A DNA stretch of 64,000 nucleotides from CAVTOO01 sp963736355 (GTDB lineage: Bacteria; Pseudomonadota; Alphaproteobacteria; Rhizobiales; Xanthobacteraceae). The stretch covers positions 124,001 through 188,000 of the forward strand of contig CAVTOO010000002.1 in assembly GCA_963736355.1 (NCBI GenBank), in the 5' to 3' direction. The position numbers and the translations under genes were made by a program. Shown piece after piece: positions 34,680 through 43,674 of this stretch; position 1 is the first letter of the stretch; every line of letters starts with the position of its first letter. A model generated the notes under the pieces. It worked only from the letters and a program-made list of their open reading frames with translations, was not told the origin of the DNA and made no database searches.

Positions 34680-34997
34680 CTATCGGAGAGAAGCGATATA
34701 GGCGGCGATGTCTTCGGCCTCGCGCCGGCCCAGCGCCATGTCGGGCATCTGCGAATGGGTGCCGAACAGAAATGAGATGACGCGCTGGGGCGTGAAACTG
34801 GGGTGGCGCGCAATGGCGGCGAAGGCGGGAGCATCGACATTCGCCTGACGCTGGTCTCCGGACACAAGGTGACAAGTGGCGCACCAGCGCCGCGCCAGCC
34901 GTTCGCCATTGGGTGCGTCGGCCGCATGCGCTGCCCGGATCGTCGACAGGGCGACGACACCAAACAGAAGCATCACAGCGATGTGAAAACGGGGCAT
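34680..34997 (-). CDS. Small periplasmic c-type cytochrome
   Basis: 105-residue class I cytochrome c. Signal peptide ends AAHA-AD, the haem site is WCATCH, and the Met ligand lies in SQMPDMALGRRE, with a C-terminal helix AEDIAAYIASL. ATG 34997 gives a normal signal peptide; earlier starts do not. Electron partner unknown. It is divergent from a thioredoxin-ccdA unit that could help its maturation. Confidence 0.87.
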   Translation of the reverse strand: MPRFHIAVMLLFGVVALSTIRAAHAADAPNGERLARRWCATCHLVSGDQRQANVDAPAFAAIARHPSFTPQRVISFLFGTHSQMPDMALGRREAEDIAAYIASLR

Positions 34998-35063
34998 GAG
35001 CAACCTCTCCCGGACAAGCCGGCCGCATAACATAGCGTGCCGGCGGGACGTTTTCTTGACCCA

Positions 35064-35087
35064 CCGCAAAGACGCGCGCCTTTGCGG
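35064..35087. promoter_or_regulatory. Inverted repeat between cytochrome c and thioredoxin genes
   Basis: Perfect 8-bp arms CCGCAAAG/CTTTGCGG with an eight-base spacer, immediately after a TTGACC hexamer (35056-35061). Position between divergent genes fits an operator or leader hairpin. Confidence 0.4.
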
Positions 35088-35235
35088 CAGAGCCACCCTG
35101 CGATACCGGAAAATAAAGTTCAAAAAACGCCGGATGGCGCGTAACAGATGCGGTTCTCCGGCGAATAACCCAGATGTGACGCACTGCGCCGCAGCCGATC
35201 GCCTAAACATGGCGACGCAATCCGGGAGACTACCT

Positions 35236-35650
35236 ATGCCTTCACGTCGTTCCATGCTGATCGCCACTGCGGGCTTTGCCGTGGCCGGACTCGTTGCCAG
35301 CCTGACCATCGCCACCTCCGCGCTGGCGGCAAGCCCGAAGCCCTTCGATGCCACGACCTTTGCGGCGGCGCAGAAGGCCGGCAAGCCCATCCTCATTCAT
35401 GTCCACGCGTCGTGGTGCCCGACCTGCAAGGCGCAGACGCCGATCCTCGACCAGTTGACCAGCGACCCGAAGTTCAAGGATCTCGCCTTCTTCATCGTCG
35501 ATTTCGACAGCCAGAAGGATCTCGTGCAGAAATTCGGCGCGCGCATGCAATCGACGCTGGTCGCGTTCAAGGGCAGCAAGGAAACAGGGCCGTTCGGCGG
35601 GCGATACCAACCGCGCCTCGATCGCGACGCTCGTCAACTCCACGCTGTAA
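35236..35650 (+). CDS. Periplasmic thioredoxin-like protein, frameshifted
   Basis: About 137-residue exported thioredoxin. A signal peptide (basic MPSRRS, hydrophobic core, ALA-AS) precedes the fold, with active site WCPTCKAQ. Near the C-terminus an extra G in GGG (35587-35592) shifts the frame and falsely fuses it to the next gene. Without it the protein ends AGDTNRASIATLVNSTL and TAA 35648-35650. Probably receives electrons from the CcdA encoded next. GGGAG precedes the ATG. Confidence 0.85.
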
Positions 35651-35661
35651 GGACATCAATC

Positions 35662-36384
35662 ATGACAGCCGGCAGCGTCGCGCTCGCTTTCGTTGCCGGC
35701 GTGCTCTCCATCCTGTCGCCCTGCGTGCTGCCGCTGGTGCCGATCGTGCTCGGCGCAGCCGCGTCGCGTCATCGGTTCGGCCCGGTGGCGCTGGCCACCG
35801 GGCTCGCACTTTCCTTCGTGATGATCGGATTGTTCGTCGCCACGATCGGCTATGCCATCGGGCTCAACGAGAGCTTCTTCCGCGCACTCGCCGCTGTGAT
35901 GCTGATGGCGATCGGCACGGTGCTGCTGATGCCGGCTCTGCAGACGCGACTCGCCACCGCCGGCGCGCCGCTCGCCAACTGGGCTGACCAGCGCCTCGGG
36001 CCGGCGCAGGATGGCGGTCTCGGCGGACAATTCGTCGTGGGCCTGCTGCTCGGCGCGGTATGGAGCCCTTGCGTGGGGCCGACGCTGGGCGCCGCTTCCC
36101 TGCTCGCCGCGCAGGGACGCGATCTGCCGCAGGTCGCGCTGATCATGTTCACCTTCGGCATCGGCGCAGCGCTGCCGCTTCTGCTGCTCGGACTTCTGAC
36201 GCGCGACGCGATGACGCGCTGGCGCAGCCGGCTGATGTCGGCCGGCTACGGCATGAAGGCCGCGCTTGGCGCGTTCTTCATGGCCATCGGCGTGCTGGTG
36301 CTGACGGGCCTGGACAAGAGGCTCGAAACCATCCTCGTCGAGGCCTCGCCGCAATGGCTGACCGACCTGACGACGCGGTTCTAA
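35662..36384 (+). CDS. ccdA: CcdA-family thiol-disulfide transporter
   Basis: 240-residue membrane protein with six predicted helices, of the DsbD transmembrane/CcdA family. The paired Cys residues are in SILSPCVLPLVP (helix 1) and VWSPCVGPTLG (helix 4). It moves reducing power from cytosolic thioredoxin to the periplasm, used for cytochrome c maturation or thiol repair. The ATG 35662 has AAGGA upstream and lies 11 bases after the thioredoxin stop, so they form one unit. Confidence 0.92.
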   Translation: MTAGSVALAFVAGVLSILSPCVLPLVPIVLGAAASRHRFGPVALATGLALSFVMIGLFVATIGYAIGLNESFFRALAAVMLMAIGTVLLMPALQTRLATAGAPLANWADQRLGPAQDGGLGGQFVVGLLLGAVWSPCVGPTLGAASLLAAQGRDLPQVALIMFTFGIGAALPLLLLGLLTRDAMTRWRSRLMSAGYGMKAALGAFFMAIGVLVLTGLDKRLETILVEASPQWLTDLTTRF

Positions 36385-36400
36385 TTCGTCGCGCGCGGCT

Positions 36401-36613
36401 TCAGGATTTCCGCTGCGCGGGGCAGGTCGACATTCCGAGGATCGAATATAGCGGGCAATAGCCAACCGCGGCGGTGATCAGCGGCACGACGCCGATCCAG
36501 CCGACCCAGTTCCAGCCGGTCTGCGGAAAGCCCAGCGGGATGGCATAGGCAATGAGCGCGAGACCAAGGACGACACGCAGCATGCGGTCGAGTGGACCGA
36601 CATTGACGGACAT
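36401..36613 (-). CDS. DUF2892 (YgaP-like) inner-membrane protein
   Basis: 70-residue protein with two helices, starting NVGPLDRMLRVVLGLALIAY; C-terminal segment YCPLYSILGMSTC, characteristic of DUF2892. Often found next to rhodanese or redox genes. Its exact role is unknown. It ends 17 bases from the convergent ccdA. Confidence 0.85.
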   Translation of the reverse strand: MSVNVGPLDRMLRVVLGLALIAYAIPLGFPQTGWNWVGWIGVVPLITAAVGYCPLYSILGMSTCPAQRKS

Positions 36614-36656
36614 GGTGGATGCTCCTGTTGAATGGCGTTTGTTGATGTCGCACTAA

Positions 36657-37061
36657 TTAGCGCCAGCCGCGCCAGCGGCGACGCGTATCGACGTTGTCGA
36701 GAGCGGCCTTCTGCTTGTCATCGAGAGTGGCATAGAACGCGTCGAAAGCCGGTCTGACCGTTCGAACGGCTTCCAGCATGCTCTCCATCCGCTTCTCCAT
36801 GAAGGACATCCGCGCGCTGGCCGATGTCGGAAACTGCGCCGGACATGTCGCCGCGATCTTTTCGGCGGCCTTGACGGATGCGGCGCGCACCTCGTCGAGC
36901 GCCTTCTTCTGCGCGTCGTTGGGCTGCACCGCACGCACGATGCGCTCATACTGCCATTCCGAGAAACCGGCCGCGCCCGGGCCGCAGAAACTGCGCTGAT
37001 CGCCACGGCCCCAGCCGCGCATCATGCCTGGCCCCATCATCATGCCGGGACCCATCATCAT
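36657..37061 (-). CDS. Spy/CpxP-like (LTXXQ) periplasmic protein, Met-rich start
   Basis: About 134 residues as read, mostly helical, with two LTXXQ-type segments (QPNDAQKKAL and LDDKQKAAL). It begins MMMGPGMMMGPGMMRGWG, encoded by 18-base tandem repeats. In frame upstream the DNA encodes AVAAAPASAQPAGGGFW, like the end of a signal peptide, back to a TAG with no start, so the true N-terminus may be lost to a frame error. Spy proteins are periplasmic chaperones induced by copper, zinc or envelope stress; Met-rich ends may bind Cu(I) (inferred). Confidence 0.7.
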   Translation of the reverse strand: MMMGPGMMMGPGMMRGWGRGDQRSFCGPGAAGFSEWQYERIVRAVQPNDAQKKALDEVRAASVKAAEKIAATCPAQFPTSASARMSFMEKRMESMLEAVRTVRPAFDAFYATLDDKQKAALDNVDTRRRWRGWR

Positions 37062-37213
37062 TCCCGGACCGCCGGACCAAAATCCACCCCCGGCGGGCTG
37101 TGCGCTCGCAGGCGCGGCGGCAACTGCATTCTACGCAGATACCGGCCCTTCCAGTTGCGACAGATCAAAACCGCCGCATGCTGATGGCACCGCACGCCAC
37201 CGCCCGACGAAAC

Positions 37214-37687
37214 TCAGACGCGCAAATCCTTGCGCATCGGGATGCAGCCGACGCGACCGGGTGAGCACTCCGCCGGTCCATCGTCGCGATAGCCGAGCGC
37301 GAGATAGAACTTGTGTGCGGTCTGCGTGCTGCTGAGCGAAACCGCCGCATGACCCTTCTCGCGCAACCAGTCTTCCAGCTCTGCCAGCAGCGCCTTGCTT
37401 GCGCCGATGAAGCGCGCATCCGGCGAGACATAGTTCAAAATAACCTCGCCGGTTTCGCTCGCAGCGGCCGCACCTGCGATCTTGCCGCCGTCCACAGCGA
37501 CAAGAAGGCGCTGATGCGCGTTACCGATCCAGAGTCGCACCGTCTCCGGCGTCTTGTTGGCGAGCCATGGCGCGAGCAAAGCGGGATCGTTGCGATGATC
37601 GGCAGCACACAGCTCCGTGATGGAACGGCGCAGTACCATGCAGATTTCCTCGGCGTCGGCTGCCACGGCCTGGCGAATTTTCATCAT
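37214..37687 (-). CDS. GNAT-family N-acetyltransferase
   Basis: 157-residue acetyltransferase: MKIRQAVAADAEEICMVL at the N-terminus, beta-bulge VILNYVSPDARFIGASKALL (acetyl-CoA-binding region) and the C-terminal AHKFYLALGYRDDGP. Substrate unknown. Starts within the stop of the upstream DUF3592 gene (ATGATG), so the two are co-translated. Confidence 0.9.
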   Translation of the reverse strand: MMKIRQAVAADAEEICMVLRRSITELCAADHRNDPALLAPWLANKTPETVRLWIGNAHQRLLVAVDGGKIAGAAAASETGEVILNYVSPDARFIGASKALLAELEDWLREKGHAAVSLSSTQTAHKFYLALGYRDDGPAECSPGRVGCIPMRKDLRV

Positions 37688-38667
37688 CGGGTTCCGAAAA
37701 AGATCGCTGCAGAAAAAGCGGCCAGCGGAATGAGCCAGATCAGCCAGGACCACAACGGAACGGTTGGATCGAGCATGGCCTCGGACGGGTTCTTCGGATC
37801 ATGGTGCACGGTCACGACCTGCCCGACCTTGTAGCGCGAAACGAGCCGGCGCGCGGGCGCTTCCCAGTTCGCGGTCACCTGGCTTGTCGTGCCGACATTG
37901 GTGCCGGTGTAGGCGCGGCCATTGACCGTGTAGGAATAGAGAAGCACGGATTTGTAGAACGTCTGGAGTGTTGTGCGTCCGTTCTTGTCGGCTTTCGAAT
38001 AGCCCTCGAAGCTTTGAACTTCCGACGTCGCGATGCGGCCCGGCACGGTCGGCCATTTGCGCGCGGCGGCAAGGCTGCGGCGAATGGCTTCGGCGATCCA
38101 TGCTGTGAAAATGCCAGCGCCGGTGAAGAACATCACGCGAAAGGCATTGGCTGGCGTCCAGACCTGGCTGAGCATATCGTAGAGCTTGCCGAGACCGAAA
38201 ACCGAAACGAGATAGGCAATCGCGGAACCGGCGATGCCGATGACGATGCAACCCCACATGCCCTTGGGCATATCGCGCTCGAGCACCGCTTCCTTCGGGT
38301 TGCGCGGGTTGTAATAGACGGTGACCCTGGTGCCGACCGGATAGCGCGCCAGCGTTTCCTCGATCTCGAAATTGCCGAGATCCTCGCCGATCGAGACGCG
38401 ATTGTTACTCAGCTTCTTGCCGAACAGCTCGTATTCGTAAACGACATTGGCGAAGTTGCGCGCCTCGGTGCCGCCGCCGTCTGCACGCTGGATACCGCTC
38501 ATCACCTTGACGTTTCGCGTCTGCACATCGGACCTGATGACAACGCCCGGCGCGCTGCGCCAGCTCTTGGCGGCGTTGACCTGCATGTATTTGTACACGG
38601 CGGCCACGACGATGACGCCAAGCATCAACAGCGGCCAGAGCAGGACCATCCAGGGCACATCGGACAT
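37684..38667 (-). CDS. DUF3592 membrane protein with duplicated domain
   Basis: 327-residue membrane protein with two similar halves. Each has a beta-rich DUF3592 unit following a helix: the first includes VVYEYELFGKKLSNNRVS and RYPVGTRVTVYYNPRNP, the second YSYTVNGRAYTGTNVG and RYKVGQVVTVHHDPKNP. There are at least four hydrophobic helices (about 8-25, 150-170, 185-205 and 305-322). Function unknown. Four-base overlap with the acetyltransferase gene downstream. Confidence 0.85.
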   Translation of the reverse strand: MSDVPWMVLLWPLLMLGVIVVAAVYKYMQVNAAKSWRSAPGVVIRSDVQTRNVKVMSGIQRADGGGTEARNFANVVYEYELFGKKLSNNRVSIGEDLGNFEIEETLARYPVGTRVTVYYNPRNPKEAVLERDMPKGMWGCIVIGIAGSAIAYLVSVFGLGKLYDMLSQVWTPANAFRVMFFTGAGIFTAWIAEAIRRSLAAARKWPTVPGRIATSEVQSFEGYSKADKNGRTTLQTFYKSVLLYSYTVNGRAYTGTNVGTTSQVTANWEAPARRLVSRYKVGQVVTVHHDPKNPSEAMLDPTVPLWSWLIWLIPLAAFSAAIFFGTR

Positions 38668-38691
38668 GGGGTTATCTCACGCGGCCTTCCG

Positions 38692-39306
38692 TTATGCGCG
38701 GCGCAGCAGCAGCAGCCAGATGCCGCCGCCGATGAGGAAGGCGCCGGAGACGCGCGACATGATGCGCGCACGCTTCGCCGAGAACCAGTGACGCACCTGA
38801 CCGGCAGCGAGCGCGTAGAACCCATCCGTGATGCCGGCGATGACCATGAAAGTAATGCCGAGGATCGCGACCTGCGTGATGTGATCGCCCTTCATGTCGA
38901 CGAATTGCGGAATGAAAGCCCCGAAGAACACCAGCACTTTGGGGTTTGTCAGCAGCATCAGCAAACCCTGCAGGAAGAACCCGCCGCGCGGCGGCGCGAT
39001 GTCGCCCGTCTCGCCGATCATCGCAGGCTGGCGCAGGAGCTTGAACCCGAGCCAGACGAGATAGGCCGCTCCCGCATAGCGCACCCAGTCGAACCAGTAG
39101 CCCATGGTGGACATCATCGTGGTGAGACCCACCGCGACGATGGCCATGACGACGCCAAGCCCAAGCTGCACGCCCGCGATATTGATCAGCGCGGCGCGCG
39201 TGCCGTGGCGCAACCCGTTGGCGATAAGAAGCGTAACGACCGGCCCCGGCACCACGGCGAGAGCGAGGCAGGCAGCCACGAAGGCGAGATAAAGCTCAAG
39301 CGACAT
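38692..39306 (-). CDS. LysE/RhtB-family amino acid exporter
   Basis: 204-residue, six-helix exporter of the LysE superfamily. Signature VVPGPVVTLLIANGLRHGTRAAL lies in helix 1, and NPKVLVFFGAFIPQF is the central helix. Likely exports an amino acid or homoserine-lactone-type compound; substrate cannot be read from sequence. Confidence 0.92.
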   Translation of the reverse strand: MSLELYLAFVAACLALAVVPGPVVTLLIANGLRHGTRAALINIAGVQLGLGVVMAIVAVGLTTMMSTMGYWFDWVRYAGAAYLVWLGFKLLRQPAMIGETGDIAPPRGGFFLQGLLMLLTNPKVLVFFGAFIPQFVDMKGDHITQVAILGITFMVIAGITDGFYALAAGQVRHWFSAKRARIMSRVSGAFLIGGGIWLLLLRRA

Positions 39307-39453
39307 GATGTGCTCCCAAGCTTGCGCGGAGACGCAACAATCCCCAACTGATCAGCGACGTCAAGGGGCTAGCCGCGGTGGCGCAAGGGCGCGCGAGTGC
39401 GGTAGTGTCGGCCGCAATTCCAGTGCGTTCTTTCGGGAGTATCCTGTTTCATC

Positions 39454-40908
39454 ATGCCGCCCGGCGTCTCCGATATCGTGGAGATGGCGCGCCTTGCCGC
39501 AAATTCGCTCGCGGACTACGGCCGTCATCTCGTCCACCCGACCGTGCGGCTTGGCGTCACCGGCCTGTCGCGCGCAGGCAAGACCGTGTTCATCACCGCG
39601 CTGGTGCATGGGTTGTTGCGCGGCGGACGCTTTCCGGTGTTCGAGCCCCTCGCGGGCGGGCGCATCGCGGGTGCACGCCTTGCGCCACAACCGGACGATG
39701 CCATTCCGCGCTTCGCCTATGAGGCATATCTGCGCCAGCTCGTGGACGTCCGCGAGTGGCCGCAATCGACCACCGACCTCGCGCAGCTGCGGCTGGTGCT
39801 CGACTATCAATCGGCGTCGGGCGCGACGCGCGAGCTAACGCTCGATCTGATCGACTATCCCGGCGAATGGCTGCTCGACCTGCCGCTGCTCGGAAAGACC
39901 TATGAAGAGTGGTCGGCCGAGAGCCTGGCGATCTCGCGGCAGATGCCGCGCGCAACGCTCGCCGCCGAATGGCATGCGCATCTGTCAACGCTATCACCCG
40001 AGGCGCCTGCCGACGAGCAGGCTGCGCTCACCGCAGCAAAGCTGTTCACGGAGTATCTCAAGGCCTGCCGGCAGGAGCGCTTCGCGCTGAGCCTGTTGCC
40101 ACCGGGACGTTTTCTTCTGCCGGGCAGTCTCGCCGGTTCGCCCGCGCTGACCTTTGCACCGCTTGACGTGACGGGCGACGATGCGCCGTCCGGCTCGCTA
40201 TGGGCGATGATGAAGCGGCGCTATAAGTCATATAAAGACGCCGTGGTGCGGCCGTTCTTCCGCGAGCATTTTTCCAGGCTCGATCGGCAGATCGTGCTGG
40301 TCGATGCCTTGAGCGCGCTGAATGCCGGGCCGGAAGCGATGCGCGATCTGGAAGCTTCGCTCGTGTCCATCCTCGACTGCTTTCGCGCCGGACGGCGCAG
40401 CTTTGTCGGCGCGATGTTCGCGCCCTCCATCGACCGCATTCTGTTCGCCGCGACCAAGGCCGATCATTTGCACCACACCAGCCATGACCGGCTGGAGGCG
40501 ATCCTCAAGCGCATGGTGGCGCGCGCGTCCCAGCGCGCAAGCATTGCAGGTGCCGGTATCGACGCCATTGCGCTCGCCGCCATTCGCGCCACACGCGAGG
40601 CGCGGGTTCAGCGCGGCGGCGAAGACTTGCCTTCGATTCTCGGCACCCCCATCGCAGGCGAAAGAGCGAACGGCGCGACCTTCGACGGCCAAACCGAAGT
40701 CGCGACCTTTCCCGGCGACTTGCCGGACGATCCGGACACCTTATTTGCAGAGGGCGCGTCGTTTCGCGGGCTGACCGTGACGACGCCGGGGCAGGCTGAC
40801 TTTCGCTTTCTGCGCTTCCGCCCGCCCGTGATGAAAGCCGACGACCCGATGCCGCATATCCGCCTCGACCGCGCGCTTCAATTCCTGATCGGAGACAAGC
40901 TCTCGTGA
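39454..40908 (+). CDS. ycjX: YcjX-family P-loop protein (DUF463)
   Basis: 484-residue P-loop NTPase-like protein. Walker A is GLSRAGKT (about residue 36), and LDLIDYPGEWL is the Walker B-like segment; SIDRILFAATKADHLH recalls the GTPase NKxD region. YcjX is linked with envelope stress (Psp regulon) in enterics. Here there are no pspABC genes beside it. Its stop overlaps the next start (GTGA). Confidence 0.92.
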   Translation: MPPGVSDIVEMARLAANSLADYGRHLVHPTVRLGVTGLSRAGKTVFITALVHGLLRGGRFPVFEPLAGGRIAGARLAPQPDDAIPRFAYEAYLRQLVDVREWPQSTTDLAQLRLVLDYQSASGATRELTLDLIDYPGEWLLDLPLLGKTYEEWSAESLAISRQMPRATLAAEWHAHLSTLSPEAPADEQAALTAAKLFTEYLKACRQERFALSLLPPGRFLLPGSLAGSPALTFAPLDVTGDDAPSGSLWAMMKRRYKSYKDAVVRPFFREHFSRLDRQIVLVDALSALNAGPEAMRDLEASLVSILDCFRAGRRSFVGAMFAPSIDRILFAATKADHLHHTSHDRLEAILKRMVARASQRASIAGAGIDAIALAAIRATREARVQRGGEDLPSILGTPIAGERANGATFDGQTEVATFPGDLPDDPDTLFAEGASFRGLTVTTPGQADFRFLRFRPPVMKADDPMPHIRLDRALQFLIGDKLS

Positions 40909-41918
40909 GCGACCAGCGCCGCCCCGCCACCTTCCGCCTCGACGATCCCGCTGTGGCGGTGTCGGAGATCGGCCATCGCGTGCAAGCGCCGGTTCAGATC
41001 GTGCCGGAAGCCGAGCCCGCCGATCTTCCGGCGGTGATAGAGCCGATCCCCGTCCGGCGACGCGGGCTGCGCTGGGGTGCCATCTTCTTCAGCGCGCTCG
41101 GTGCACTGGTCTCGCTCGCGGTCGGCCTCTCCGTCACGCGGCTGATCGAGGACCTGTTCGCGCGCAACGCGACGCTGGGCTATGTCGGGCTCGCACTCGC
41201 CGCGCTCTGCGCGCTTGCGTTTCTCATCGTTGCCGGCCGCGAGATCGCGGGGCTGGCGCGGCTCAATCGCATCGACCGCTTTCACACGCGCGCCGAGGCC
41301 GTTCTCGCCACCGACGATCGCGCCGAAGCGCAAGCCATTGTGCGCGATTTGTTGTCGTTCGCACAGGCAAGTCCGCGTCTGGCGCGTCCGCGTGCAACGC
41401 TTGAACGCCATATCGACGACATCATCGACGGCGCGGATATGATCCGATTGGCGGAGCGCGAATTGATGGCGCCGCTCGACGAAGACGCCAAACGGCTGAT
41501 CTCTTCCGCCGCGCAGCGCGTCTCCATCGTCACCGCCGCGAGCCCGCGCGCGGTCGTCGATATTCTGTTCGTTGCGGCAACGGGCCTGCGCCTGATCCGC
41601 CAGCTCGCGGTGCTCTATGGCGGGCGCCCGGGCGCGCTCGGCACCGCGCGTCTCGTAAGGCTTTCCATCGCACATCTCGCCGTCACCGGCGGCATGGCCG
41701 CGACCGACAGCTTGATTCAGCAGATCGTGGGCCACGGCATTGCGGCAAAACTCTCGGCCAAACTCGGTGAAGGCGTGCTCAACGGCCTGATGACCGCGCG
41801 GCTCGGACTCGCGACGATGGATGTCTGCCGGCCGCTGCCGTTCAATGCGCTGCCGCGGCCCGCGCTCGGCGATCTCGTCAAAGGATTACTGAAGCGTCCG
41901 GGCGTCGAGAGCGACTAG
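40905..41918 (+). CDS. YcjF-like membrane protein (DUF697/TIGR01620)
   Basis: 337 residues with GTG start overlapping ycjX. Pro-rich N-terminus, two helices (about 45-68 and 80-102), then a DUF697 domain with VDILFVAATGLRLIRQLAVLYGGRPG and AVTGGMAATDSLIQQIVGHG. Companion of YcjX. Its TAG stop overlaps the convergent phosphate transporter stop in CTAG. Confidence 0.9.
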   Translation: MSDQRRPATFRLDDPAVAVSEIGHRVQAPVQIVPEAEPADLPAVIEPIPVRRRGLRWGAIFFSALGALVSLAVGLSVTRLIEDLFARNATLGYVGLALAALCALAFLIVAGREIAGLARLNRIDRFHTRAEAVLATDDRAEAQAIVRDLLSFAQASPRLARPRATLERHIDDIIDGADMIRLAERELMAPLDEDAKRLISSAAQRVSIVTAASPRAVVDILFVAATGLRLIRQLAVLYGGRPGALGTARLVRLSIAHLAVTGGMAATDSLIQQIVGHGIAAKLSAKLGEGVLNGLMTARLGLATMDVCRPLPFNALPRPALGDLVKGLLKRPGVESD

Positions 41919-42919
41919 ACGAAAAGCCATCCGCTCAGGACGTAGAAGAAGGCGGCAATCAGCGCCGATGCCGGCAACGTGACAACCCACGCAACGACGA
42001 TGTTGCTCGCCACGTTCCAGCGCACGGCCGACACCTTGCGCGCGGCACCGACACCGATGATCGAACCGGTGATGGTGTGCGTGGTGGACACCGGAATGCC
42101 CAGATAAGTCGCGGCGAACAGCGTGATCGCACCGCCGGTCTCGGCGCAGAATCCCTGCATCGGCGTCAGCCGCGTGATCTTCGATCCCATCGTGTGCACG
42201 ATGCGCCAGCCGCCGAACAGCGTACCGAGGCCCATCGCCGCCTGGCAGGTGATGACCACCCAGAACGGCACGTAGAATTCGCTGCCCAGCATGCCCTGCG
42301 AATAGAGCAGAATGGCGATGATGCCCATGGTCTTCTGCGCGTCGTTGCCACCATGGCCGAGCGAATACAGCGAGGCGGATACGAACTGCAGCCAGCGAAA
42401 ACTGGAATCCACCGAGCGCGGGTTGAGGCGGACGCAAATCCACGACACGAGCAGGATCAGCATCAGCGCGAGAAAGAACCCAGTCATCGGCGACAGCACG
42501 ATGGCGGCAGCGGTCTTGCTCAAGCCGCCCCAGACCACGGCGGCGCTGCCGGCCTTGGTCACCCCGGCACCGACGAGCCCGCCGATCAGCGCATGCGAGC
42601 TCGACGAGGGAATGCCCGCCCACCAGGTGATCACGTTCCAGCAGATGGCACCCATCAGCGCGCCGAAGATGACGTGTTCATCGACGATCTTGGCGTCGAT
42701 AATGCCGGTACCGACCGTTTGCGCGACATGGAGGCCGAAGAACAGAAAGGCGATGAAGTTGAAGAATGCGGCCCACGCCACTGCATATTGCGGCCGCAGG
42801 ACCCGCGTAGACACAATGGTGGCGATGGAATTGGCGGCGTCGTGCAGACCGTTGAGAAAATCGAAGATCAGCGCGACGATGATCAAGCCCGCCAGAACCT
42901 GAAAACTGAGAGCGGCCAT
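41915..42919 (-). CDS. pit: Low-affinity inorganic phosphate transporter (Pit)
   Basis: 334-residue Pit-family H+/metal-phosphate symporter with about ten helices. The two inverted family repeats are visible as FLNGLHDAANSIATIVSTRVL and FGHGGNDAQ-like SLGHGGNDAQKTMGI, plus GIPVSTTHTITGSIIG. Imports metal-phosphate complexes. It follows the DUF47 gene with a 12-base gap. Confidence 0.95.
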   Translation of the reverse strand: MAALSFQVLAGLIIVALIFDFLNGLHDAANSIATIVSTRVLRPQYAVAWAAFFNFIAFLFFGLHVAQTVGTGIIDAKIVDEHVIFGALMGAICWNVITWWAGIPSSSSHALIGGLVGAGVTKAGSAAVVWGGLSKTAAAIVLSPMTGFFLALMLILLVSWICVRLNPRSVDSSFRWLQFVSASLYSLGHGGNDAQKTMGIIAILLYSQGMLGSEFYVPFWVVITCQAAMGLGTLFGGWRIVHTMGSKITRLTPMQGFCAETGGAITLFAATYLGIPVSTTHTITGSIIGVGAARKVSAVRWNVASNIVVAWVVTLPASALIAAFFYVLSGWLFV

Positions 42920-42931
42920 ATTGAACCGCGC

Positions 42932-43576
42932 CTACAGGTGGTCTGTGACGATGGCGTTGATCTCATTCGAGACGTCCTCGAAGCGATCGACAACTTTCTC
43001 CAGATGATCGTAAAGTTCGGCGCCGACGATATACTTCATCGTGTCGCCGCTGCGGCTTTCCAGGAACAACGCCTTGAGCCCCTGATCGTGGAGATGGTCG
43101 GCCTGCTCCTCAATGCGGATAATGCGTTCGGTGAGCGTGTTGAGCTGCGGCGCATTCTTGTTCATCGCGCTCAGGAGAGGCACCGCTTCGCGCACCAGCT
43201 TGGCAGCCTGCAGGATGATATCGCCCATCTGCTGCATCGGCGGAGCGAATTCGCGCACCTCGAAAAGCAGGATGGCCTTCGCGGTCTTGTTCATCTGGTC
43301 GATGGAATCATCCATCGAGGACGCCAGCGCCTGAATGTCGGCGCGGTCGAAGGGCGTGATGAAGGTCCGGCGCACGGCCGTGAGAACCTTGCGCGTGACT
43401 TCGTCGGCGTCATTTTCGCGCGCCATGATTTCGCGGCAGTAATGCTCGACACGGTCACCGCCCTGAAGCAGTCCCTTCAGCGCCTCGGCTCCGGCCACCA
43501 CGATTGTCGCGTGCTGCTCGAAAAGGCTGAAGAACTTCTCTTCCTTCGGCATCATCGCCTGGAACCAGCTCAGCAT
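42932..43576 (-). CDS. DUF47 (PhoU-like) Pit accessory protein
   Basis: 214-residue all-helical PhoU-like protein starting MLSWFQAMMPKEEKFFSLFE. Central KGLLQGGDRVEHYCREI and DADEVTRKVLTAVRRTFITPFDRADI segments are typical. DUF47 proteins pair with Pit transporters and probably modulate them. Cytosolic. Confidence 0.93.
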   Translation of the reverse strand: MLSWFQAMMPKEEKFFSLFEQHATIVVAGAEALKGLLQGGDRVEHYCREIMARENDADEVTRKVLTAVRRTFITPFDRADIQALASSMDDSIDQMNKTAKAILLFEVREFAPPMQQMGDIILQAAKLVREAVPLLSAMNKNAPQLNTLTERIIRIEEQADHLHDQGLKALFLESRSGDTMKYIVGAELYDHLEKVVDRFEDVSNEINAIVTDHL

Positions 43577-43674
43577 GTCTCTCTCATCCGCTTGAATTTG
43601 CGCGGACTTTAGAGGCCACGGCCAGCCAACTCAAACGGATTCAGGCTGTATAACCGCGCATTTTCCCAGAGATT

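Noticed and set aside
37801..43612. Long plus-strand frames opposite DUF3592/LysE and Pit/DUF47
   Set aside because: His/Asp/Arg-rich shadow translations with no hydrophobic pattern; real genes are on the minus strand.
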